DNA from: an uncultured Clostridia bacterium
Lineage (GTDB): Bacteria; Bacillota; Clostridia; Christensenellales; Borkfalkiaceae
Reading direction: 5' to 3'
NCBI GenBank assembly: GCA_934271725.1
Contig: CAKQSC010000009.1
Span: 1 to 22,915, forward strand
DNA: 22,915 bases
Shown here: positions 6,973 through 14,799 of the stretch, piece by piece
Position numbering within the stretch: the first letter of the stretch is position 1
Layout: every line of letters starts with the position of its first letter
Made by a program: the position numbers and the translations under genes
Notes under the pieces: generated by a model
What the model saw: only the letters and a program-made list of their open reading frames with translations
Database searches by the model: none
Told to the model about the DNA's origin: nothing

Positions 6973-8871
6973 ATGAAAAAATTATGTATTGCGTTTATCC
7001 TCCTTTTGTGCATAAGTTGTTTTACGGCGTTTGCCGTAACGGCTTTTGCTCAAAATGACGCGCGAAAATTAGAAACGGACGCTACGGACGCGGAGCAAAC
7101 CTTTTCGACCGATTACGTTTTAAACGGCGAAAGCGGTTTCTGCATCGAATACGGTATAAACAAAACGGGTATTCCCGTCGGTGCGACCGCGGACGAAAAG
7201 AGGCTTAACAACAGCGATTATATACTGTTCGATTTCGTCGATTCCGCAAACAAGGGGTTTTCGGTAAAGATATATCCATGTTTCGACGACGAAACGTATT
7301 CTTATAACAGAATGAAAGCCGATTTGTTTGCGGTAAACGCGGGTAAAAAGGAATATCTCGAAACGGTAGACACTTACGAAAAAGTATTTTCGGCGGTGCA
7401 TACAATTTCTTATGCGGAATACATGGGGTACCCTTACGTTTCCGTCGACGGGGTGTTTTTCGTTCCCGATTCCAAAATAGATTTCGGCAAAGATTTGGCT
7501 CTTAACGTTACTTTAAAGTCTTCCGAACGGGCGGAAATAACCTTAAACGGCGTAAAAGAAGGCGTTATACCCGTAAGCGGGGAATGGTCTACGCTCGGGC
7601 AGACGGTAATTACAAAACTTTCCGACGGTACCACGGAGTTTAATTTAAAGGACAAAAGAGTCAATCAATTTAACGGGCAACTTACCGTTATGAGAGAAAA
7701 CGTGGTCAATATAAAGGGTTACGACGTAACTAAACCCATAGTTTTGGAGTACAGTTACGATATATCCAAAGCGATGGGCGTGTGGTACGGCGTATGCCTA
7801 GGAAGAAGCGCGTTCGGAGATATTACGAGAACGGTTATAAACAATGACGGCAGTTTCAAAAAGGTTATTTCTTCCGACAATATGATAACGAGCGACGGCG
7901 TTATGTTTCAGATGGGAACTAGTATGGTGCAGTCGCAGGTACAGAACGGAATAGTAAATCCTTACGTATCGAAACAGGGCGTAAACGGGTATACGGGCGT
8001 TGAAAATCTTGACAGACTCGTTATAGAAATAGGCGAAACGTCCACAAAGATGACTATGAACGATATGGTTATTTTCGATTCTTTAACGACGAAAAGAAGC
8101 GATTTCGCGGACGGAAAGTGTTACCCGTATTTCCACTTTATCGGCTCGCCGGCAAACCCTTATAAAGAAAACAAAATCATTATAAAGGGAGTCAACACGC
8201 CCGTCGCGGGAGAAGAAACGGTGAGAGTCGGCAAGGGCGATTTAGGTATGGCGAGTTTTTCCGTCGACAATTACGACGAGGCGAACGGCGAGTTGGAAGT
8301 GTATTTTGACAGCGCGCTTACCCGAAAAATCGATTCGTCGAAATATATTTACGATACGTCGGCAAAAACGCTTAATATTTATAAAAACGTTTTCGACGAC
8401 CTCGAACTCGGGCTTAACAAAATGTATCTCAAAAACGACGGCGGTATTACAGAAGTAACTTTCAGGCTTGTCGATTCGGGCATAGAAATAAAAGAGCCGG
8501 TTGCCGTCGGTAAAGCAAAAACCAGCAAAAACGGCAAAGACCTTAAAATAGAAATAAACACTTTCGGAGCGGACGTTTCGAGATTTTACGGTAACGGAAT
8601 ATCGAAGGCGGATTACTATTACGCGGAAGAAAACGGCAAACAATATATAGTCGTTCGCGCAAACTTCAAGGACAATCTCGCGGTGGGAAGCCACACGTTC
8701 AGGTTGCAGACGGAAAACGTAAACGGCGACGTCGCGGAAGGAACGATAGAAATAAATATGGGTAAAGGCTCGGGCTGTAAAGGGGAAACGCAATGCGTTT
8801 TGCCCGTTACGGCGCTCGTCTGTCTGTTCGCAATCGTTATAACTAAAAAAGCAAGAGGTAAACGGCAATGA
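6973..8871 (+). CDS. Cell-surface beta-sandwich protein of unknown function with GCKG C-terminal tail
   Basis: This 632-aa protein has a strong GGAG Shine-Dalgarno 5 nt upstream and a Sec signal peptide predicted to cleave after AFA (residue 26). It is not a lipoprotein. I do not recognise the main body. Residues about 40-410 read as two beta-rich, lectin-like regions (for example GFCIEYGINKTG and KPIVLEYSYDISKAMGVWYG). Residues about 420-510 resemble an X2/Ig-like module (SFSVDNYDEANGELEVYFD, then a Y-Y-D-T and L-N-I pattern), and a second Ig-like stretch follows to about 595. The C-terminus is GSGCKG (Cys602), a hydrophobic helix and a basic tail KKARGKRQ, which would hold it at the membrane or serve as a sorting signal. 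It overlaps the next gene by the 4-bp ATGA, implying coupled translation. A glycan-binding role is an inference from context. Confidence 0.85.
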   Translation: MKKLCIAFILLLCISCFTAFAVTAFAQNDARKLETDATDAEQTFSTDYVLNGESGFCIEYGINKTGIPVGATADEKRLNNSDYILFDFVDSANKGFSVKIYPCFDDETYSYNRMKADLFAVNAGKKEYLETVDTYEKVFSAVHTISYAEYMGYPYVSVDGVFFVPDSKIDFGKDLALNVTLKSSERAEITLNGVKEGVIPVSGEWSTLGQTVITKLSDGTTEFNLKDKRVNQFNGQLTVMRENVVNIKGYDVTKPIVLEYSYDISKAMGVWYGVCLGRSAFGDITRTVINNDGSFKKVISSDNMITSDGVMFQMGTSMVQSQVQNGIVNPYVSKQGVNGYTGVENLDRLVIEIGETSTKMTMNDMVIFDSLTTKRSDFADGKCYPYFHFIGSPANPYKENKIIIKGVNTPVAGEETVRVGKGDLGMASFSVDNYDEANGELEVYFDSALTRKIDSSKYIYDTSAKTLNIYKNVFDDLELGLNKMYLKNDGGITEVTFRLVDSGIEIKEPVAVGKAKTSKNGKDLKIEINTFGADVSRFYGNGISKADYYYAEENGKQYIVVRANFKDNLAVGSHTFRLQTENVNGDVAEGTIEINMGKGSGCKGETQCVLPVTALVCLFAIVITKKARGKRQ

Positions 8872-11800
8872 AACAAAGAATAAAAGGAAGAAAGTTTTCT
8901 ATATGCGCTTTGTCGGCGATTCTGATAATCTCCGCCGTGCTGTGTATAGTTACCGCGATGCCGAAAAGGGCTTATTCCGCTTCTGTCGAAACGGAAAACA
9001 AAACGCTTGCGGGTACGCTTAAAAAAACGGAGCAGTTATATACCTTTGAAAGCGAAGAGGAACTTGCAACCGTCGAGATAATATCGAACGTAGCGAAAAA
9101 GGAAATACTTTCCAAAACGCTTAACGCGCCGGGTAAAGCGAGTCAGGGCAGTAAATGTCTTCAACTTTACAGAGCGTTGGTACCTTGTACCGACTCTATG
9201 AAAATAAAACTCGACTTCGGCAAAAAAGACGTAACGGATATGCCGATATTCTCTTTCGCCGTAAACTCTTACGGCGGTGAGCCGGGCGCGAAACTTTATT
9301 ACGTAAGGCCTACGGCTATAAGCGGTACGGGCGAAAGATATACCAAAACTTACGGTTACGTTACAAGTACCTGGAACGCCGTTTCTTTCGATTTGAGCGA
9401 ATGTCCTTTCATAACGGACGTGTGCGCCGTTGAGTTGGAGTTTTTAAGCGATTCGACCTCTTCCGTTTCGTGGGAGGCGGGTTTTCAGTTAGACAACGTT
9501 TTCTTTGGCAGAATGATAGATTTCCGTTTTATCAAAGACGGGGACACGCAAGGATTTACGGCAACCGGCGCGACGCTCGACGTTAAAAACGACGTGATGA
9601 CCGCCACTGCGACGGCTTCTACCGTAAAGTTGGATTCGCCCGTAATGAAATACACGGCGGTTTTATCTAACCTTTATACTTCCGACGCGCAGATTAAAAA
9701 CGCGATTTATACCGTAATAGACAACAAATCTTCCGCTACGGAAATGCAGATTCGTTATAAAACGAGCGAGGACGAAGAATATACGGACGCGAAATCCAAA
9801 AGCGTTAAAATCTCGCCGAACGCAAAAAAGAATTACGTTATAAACTTTTCGGACAAATCTTCCTGGAACGGCAACGTGTGCGGTTTTGAATATGTATTCA
9901 AAGGAGTCGGCGTCGGCGAAAAGATATCCGTCGACAGTATATATTTCCACGAGGACGAAGAGATTTACACTTATGCGGAGGGCGGTAAGGTCGAAAGCAT
10001 AACCGCTACTTCCGATTTGAGAAAAATGAACGTAAACGGCAGTTTTTCGTCCAAATACAAAACGAGTTTCCCTAACGCGAAAGTCGCGCTTTTCGCAAAT
10101 TATTGCAGTGCTTCCGTTCAGAGAGTTTTAAGCGGAACACCGCTTGCTACCCTTAAAATATCCGAATTGACATCTTCAAACGGCGTTTGCAATTACGGGT
10201 TTAAAGACGTTCCTTTCGTAAAGAGCGGTGAAAAGACGTATTTCGACCATTATTTTACTGTGGCGATTATAGATTCCTCTTTCTCGGTTGCGGTGGACGA
10301 GGCTCGCCCCATAGACAATATTTACGATTTCGTAGATAAAAAATACAGTTTTGAAAATCCTTCCGCTACCATAAAAGTACGCGACGTCGGCGCGAAGGGA
10401 GACGGGTTTACGGACGATACCGAAGCCATTCAACTTGCGATAGACACTCTTGCGGATATGGGCGGAGGAAAAGTCCTTTTGGACGACAACAGAACGTATA
10501 TCGCGACCAACATTCGTTTAAAGAGCAATATCACGTTCGAGATACAGGAAGGAAGCGTTCTTCGTCAGTCGGAGGATTTCAGAGATTACGATTACCCGTA
10601 CGAGTTGGGGCATAACTCGACAAGCCTTTCCTATATAGACTGGGCGCACTGTAACGTGGTTTCCAACTACCCGATTTTGCAGGCTAACGAAGTTCGCAAT
10701 ATCAAGGTAACGGGAAAAGGTAAAATAATAATGAGCGATGCCGATAATTACGGCGACGACCTTATAAACTGCGGAGATCCTCTCGAATATCAATATTCCG
10801 TATGTTCGCACAGACTTCATTCGATGCCTGTCGGGTTTTACGATTGCGAAAACGTTGAGATAAGCAACGTGGAAATGGCAAAAAGTTCGGGCTATCACGT
10901 AACGGTAACCTATTGCAGAAGAATGACGATATATAACGTCGAAATGAACAGGGTTAAATGCGTTTCGTCCGACGGCGTGTCTTTGGGAGGTGCCGACGGA
11001 GTGGTTATTTGCGGAATGTTCCTTAACGGCAACGACGACGGTATAGTCGTTTCCGCCGTATACGACGATCCGCGCGGATTATGGAATCACCGCAAACCCG
11101 GCGAATTTCAGGCAACAATAAACGTCGACGTTTACGGCAGTTACGTCGCTTCCGGCGGTGGCAAGGCTTTGTCTATTATATCCTGGGGAACAAGCGATCC
11201 TAATCCCGAAAATCAGGAAATGAGAAATATTACGCTTAAAGACTGCACGCTTTCGGGCGGTTATGCGGTAGGCGTGTGGCCGGACAACCCGTATAACGGC
11301 AGATATCCCTTTGATAACAGTGAAACGGACGACTGGTCTAATCTTAAAGATTTAACCGTTTTAAACTGTGAATACCTTTCGCCCGTAAACGTATGGCCTC
11401 TTATAGTTACGGGGCTTGTAAGCGACAGCGGACTTGTCGGCGCGGAAGATTTCCAAAACGCGGAGTTCGATCAGGGCATACTGTACTGGACGTTAGAGGG
11501 CGGTGCGTCCGTAAAATCGATTAAAGGCGACAAGGTCGGCGTTATAGACGGGCAGGGTTCCGTAAACGAAGGGCTTTATCTTAAAGCGGGCGAATACCTT
11601 TTCAAGGCGAATATCAAAGCGGATGGCGACGGCGTAAAATACTTTGTTAAAAACGCGCTTACGGGCGACGAAATCGCATCGAAGAGCATTAAAAGCGGAG
11701 ACTGGAAATACGAATATTTGTTCTGTGTTATAGAAGAGGACGGCACTTACAGAATAGGAATAGACGGTAAAGACGGCTCAACCGCGTATATCGACAGCGT

Positions 11801-14687
11801 TTCTATGACCAAAACGCTTAACGAAAGCGGTTCGGGCAAGACTTATAACAGCGAGATTTACGCCACTTTCGACGAAATGCCCGAAGATTTTACCGCAAAC
11901 TCAACTACCTGGAAGATAACGGACGAGGACGGAAACAAGGTTCTTACGCAGGACAACGCTTATACTCTCAATAAAATCAAAACGAATTATACGGAATATT
12001 CGGAGATTAAAGCGACGTTTAAAATGAAACTTAATTCGTTTTCGGGCGCGGATAATATGTTCAACATAATTCTCCGCGGAAGCGACGACGCTTGTTACGT
12101 AATTTATTTCAGTCAGGCACGCGGACAGACGGCTATAAGAAAAGACGCCGGCGGAGAACGCTTCCTTGCGACGAAATCGCTCGATACCGCAATGGGGGTA
12201 TGGAACGAAGTTGCCGTTACCGCGGTGAACGTGGGCAAGAGCGTTAAGATAACTCTTTACGTAAACGGCGAAGAGGTTCTTACGGGTACGGACAATTCCT
12301 CCGTTATCGGAAAAGGATATTTTGCGCTGGGTTGTTATAACTCGTCCGTAAGCATAGACGATTTGTATATAACCGAAAAAGTAAACGACGGGTACGAAAA
12401 GGAAATACGCGTAATAAACGACAAGAGCAACGCCGTAGACGGCGCGAACGTAACGCTTTACGCAAACGGAACAAACCTCGGCGAATACGTGTCCGTAAAC
12501 GGCAAGGTTGCCGTTACGCTCGACAGTGAAAACGACGCGGTTTATTACACGGCGGTCTGTCTCGGCTACGAGCGGGTGGCAAATCCCGAAAAAGTAGCGG
12601 ATAACGGCGTGATAACGCTTAAATCCTCTTTGAGGGCGTTTGTAGACGGATACGAAAACGACGTTTGCTGGACGGCGGGAAATACTTTCGAGATAGGAAA
12701 AGGAAAATTAAAGCAAACGGACGGTTCGGCAAACGGACACAACGCAACCCTTAAAGTCGGCGGTTTCGACGATTTCGTTGCGGAAACCGACCTTGTTTAC
12801 ACGGGCGGAAACGCGGGGCCCGGTCATAACGTTTCTCTTATGATATATAAGGGACAAGAAGTCATAAGGCTCGAATATCAGCCCTATTACGGAATAGTGG
12901 CGTTGCATAAATACAACAGTATGAACGGCAACGATTTCTATACGTATTATCAAAGCGAATCGGTTAAACCGGTCGGTACCGCGCTTAAAATATCTTTCGG
13001 AACGCAAAACAAAAACTTCTTCGTAAAGGTATACGCACACGGAGAAACGGTTCTGAACGGCGGGTACGCATATTCGGCTACGGACGATTCCACGACTATT
13101 GCTTTCTCTACGTACGGAATTACTTTCGCAAGCGATTATTTCCTTGTCAACGCGTCCGCAAAGACGGCTTATTGCGTAACGGACGAAAATTATAAGGCGA
13201 TAGCGGGCAAGACGGTGTCTTTGTACGACGGAACGAAAAAACTCGAAAGCGCGGTTACGGACGAAAAAGGCTTCGTCGTATTCGATACGGAATACAGAAA
13301 CGGGCTTAAACTCGTCTTTGACGGAGACGGAATATTCGCTTCGGGTACGGTCGGTTTAACGGCAAAGAGCGCGAACGTCGTTCTGAACTATCGCGACGGT
13401 TTGTTCGGCACGACTACGAGCGGTAAATATGCCGTAGTGTTCGTCGACGGGAACGGCAACGCGATTTCTTCTCAAAAAGTTTCGTCTTACGTCGAGATTA
13501 GCAATCCCGACACGAGCGGAATAGAAAACTTTGCGGGGTGGAATTACGAGTTTGAGGAAATAAACAAAGACACGGTGGTTTTCCCCGTGATAAGCGAAAT
13601 AAGTTATACCCTTACCTTTAAAGACGAAAGCGGAAACGTACTTTCTACGGAAAAAATCATAGGCGATATGGCGGTTGAAAAAGTTCCCGTAGCGAGCGTT
13701 GCCGAAAACAAGCGTTTCGTCGGCTGGAAAGACGAAAAGGGAAACACGGTAGACGTGTTCAGGTTAAGAAAAACCACGGTTCTTACGGCGGTAACTCAAA
13801 ACGAGACGCACAGAATTACCTTTATTGACGGAAACGGCAACAACTACGTAACGCAGGTAGGACACGGCGAAAGCATAACCGTACCCGAAATACCCGATAT
13901 TACGGGTTACGTCGTTTCGGGCTATAACGTAAGTTTCGACAAGGCGTATAACGATATGGTTATATTGCTGAAATACACGCCGATAAAAGTAAAGGTAACT
14001 TACGTTGACGCGGACGGCAACACGGTCGGCGAAGAAAGCGTTGATTACGGCTCGGACGCGCACGGCGTTTCTATGCCCTTAAAAGAGGGGTTTGAATTCG
14101 TAGGATTCGACAAAACGCTTTCGGGCATAAAGAGCGACACGGTAGTCGGGGCGGTATATAAACCGACGAGTTACGACGTTGTGTTCTACGATTTCTACGG
14201 CAAAATAATACAGACTACGGAAGTCGAAAGAGGTAAAGACGCGGTTGCGCCGACTCTCCGTTCTGACGCGGACAATATTTTCAAAGGCTGGGCGCAGGAC
14301 TTTACGAATATCGGCGGTTATCTCGAAGTTTACCCGATAATGCGCGCCGAAGACAAGGTAGACGTTATATTCGTAAATACGCTTACGGGCAAAAACGAAA
14401 CGAAAGAGTTGAACGTAACGAACAACGTAGTCGAAGATCCCGTTTACGAGGGATATACTTTCGACGGGTGGTATTACGACGCTTCTTACACGAGAAAATG
14501 CGATTTTAAAAACGACACCTTATCGGGGAAAGTTTACGTTTATTCCAAGTGGACGAAAAACTCTTCCGACGTCAACCCCGAAAAACCGGGCAAAAAAGGT
14601 TGCAAGGGTATGCAGTCGCTGACGGTTATCGCTATGGTTTCCGTGCTTTCCGTCGTAACGTATTGTTTGAAGAAAAAGGACAAATAA
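8868..14687 (+). CDS. Giant multidomain surface protein with GH28/pectate-lyase-like beta-helix
   Basis: This 1939-aa secreted protein has AGAGG 9 nt before the ATG and a signal peptide cleaving near residue 38. In order it contains: three beta-sandwich, CBM-like regions (about 55-500); a right-handed beta-helix (about 503-845) opening with RDVGAKGDGFTDDTEAIQ, the Pectate_lyase_3 signature; a CBM-like domain (about 860-990); two laminin-G/DUF1080-like sandwiches (about 998-1172 and 1258-1428); a carboxypeptidase-regulatory-like stretch (about 1435-1510); six Listeria-Bacteroides/InlB-type repeats (1521-1895); and GCKG (Cys1912), a hydrophobic helix and KKKDK. In the helix, D702 (SSDG) and D723/D724 (GNDDG) have the 21-residue spacing of GH28 catalytic Asps, but the usual GHG histidine is absent (GGGKAL, K766) and I see no RxK. 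It is probably a wall- or membrane-attached pectin/rhamnogalacturonan-type enzyme or binding protein. Its linkage specificity is unknown. Confidence 0.85.
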   Translation: MKQRIKGRKFSICALSAILIISAVLCIVTAMPKRAYSASVETENKTLAGTLKKTEQLYTFESEEELATVEIISNVAKKEILSKTLNAPGKASQGSKCLQLYRALVPCTDSMKIKLDFGKKDVTDMPIFSFAVNSYGGEPGAKLYYVRPTAISGTGERYTKTYGYVTSTWNAVSFDLSECPFITDVCAVELEFLSDSTSSVSWEAGFQLDNVFFGRMIDFRFIKDGDTQGFTATGATLDVKNDVMTATATASTVKLDSPVMKYTAVLSNLYTSDAQIKNAIYTVIDNKSSATEMQIRYKTSEDEEYTDAKSKSVKISPNAKKNYVINFSDKSSWNGNVCGFEYVFKGVGVGEKISVDSIYFHEDEEIYTYAEGGKVESITATSDLRKMNVNGSFSSKYKTSFPNAKVALFANYCSASVQRVLSGTPLATLKISELTSSNGVCNYGFKDVPFVKSGEKTYFDHYFTVAIIDSSFSVAVDEARPIDNIYDFVDKKYSFENPSATIKVRDVGAKGDGFTDDTEAIQLAIDTLADMGGGKVLLDDNRTYIATNIRLKSNITFEIQEGSVLRQSEDFRDYDYPYELGHNSTSLSYIDWAHCNVVSNYPILQANEVRNIKVTGKGKIIMSDADNYGDDLINCGDPLEYQYSVCSHRLHSMPVGFYDCENVEISNVEMAKSSGYHVTVTYCRRMTIYNVEMNRVKCVSSDGVSLGGADGVVICGMFLNGNDDGIVVSAVYDDPRGLWNHRKPGEFQATINVDVYGSYVASGGGKALSIISWGTSDPNPENQEMRNITLKDCTLSGGYAVGVWPDNPYNGRYPFDNSETDDWSNLKDLTVLNCEYLSPVNVWPLIVTGLVSDSGLVGAEDFQNAEFDQGILYWTLEGGASVKSIKGDKVGVIDGQGSVNEGLYLKAGEYLFKANIKADGDGVKYFVKNALTGDEIASKSIKSGDWKYEYLFCVIEEDGTYRIGIDGKDGSTAYIDSVSMTKTLNESGSGKTYNSEIYATFDEMPEDFTANSTTWKITDEDGNKVLTQDNAYTLNKIKTNYTEYSEIKATFKMKLNSFSGADNMFNIILRGSDDACYVIYFSQARGQTAIRKDAGGERFLATKSLDTAMGVWNEVAVTAVNVGKSVKITLYVNGEEVLTGTDNSSVIGKGYFALGCYNSSVSIDDLYITEKVNDGYEKEIRVINDKSNAVDGANVTLYANGTNLGEYVSVNGKVAVTLDSENDAVYYTAVCLGYERVANPEKVADNGVITLKSSLRAFVDGYENDVCWTAGNTFEIGKGKLKQTDGSANGHNATLKVGGFDDFVAETDLVYTGGNAGPGHNVSLMIYKGQEVIRLEYQPYYGIVALHKYNSMNGNDFYTYYQSESVKPVGTALKISFGTQNKNFFVKVYAHGETVLNGGYAYSATDDSTTIAFSTYGITFASDYFLVNASAKTAYCVTDENYKAIAGKTVSLYDGTKKLESAVTDEKGFVVFDTEYRNGLKLVFDGDGIFASGTVGLTAKSANVVLNYRDGLFGTTTSGKYAVVFVDGNGNAISSQKVSSYVEISNPDTSGIENFAGWNYEFEEINKDTVVFPVISEISYTLTFKDESGNVLSTEKIIGDMAVEKVPVASVAENKRFVGWKDEKGNTVDVFRLRKTTVLTAVTQNETHRITFIDGNGNNYVTQVGHGESITVPEIPDITGYVVSGYNVSFDKAYNDMVILLKYTPIKVKVTYVDADGNTVGEESVDYGSDAHGVSMPLKEGFEFVGFDKTLSGIKSDTVVGAVYKPTSYDVVFYDFYGKIIQTTEVERGKDAVAPTLRSDADNIFKGWAQDFTNIGGYLEVYPIMRAEDKVDVIFVNTLTGKNETKELNVTNNVVEDPVYEGYTFDGWYYDASYTRKCDFKNDTLSGKVYVYSKWTKNSSDVNPEKPGKKGCKGMQSLTVIAMVSVLSVVTYCLKKKDK
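13428..14552 (+). repeat. Six tandem InlB/Listeria-Bacteroides-type protein repeats in the giant surface protein
   Basis: Residues 1521-1895 hold six diverged copies of about 55-65 aa. Each starts with an F/Y-x-D-x-x-G-N element (VVFVDGNGN, LTFKDESGN, ITFIDGNGN, VTYVDADGN, VVFYDFYGK, VIFVNTLTG), and most have a central G-W or G-F (FAGWN, FVGWK, FVGFD, FKGWA, FDGWY). They would form an extended stalk that lifts the beta-helix away from the cell surface. Confidence 0.85.
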
Positions 14688-14799
14688 AAAAACCGGCATC
14701 GGGAGCGGAACAAACTTTTTATGCGCGTTTCGCTTTCGGACAAGGTCGGAAAAATAGAAAAAATCGGGGGAAACCCGAATATTAAAAGGGAGGCAAAAT

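Noticed and set aside
14764..14783. Possible terminator between the giant gene and the 953-aa lipoprotein gene
   Set aside because: Only a 5-bp stem (TCGGG/CCCGA) with no T-tract on the plus strand; too weak to split the operon.
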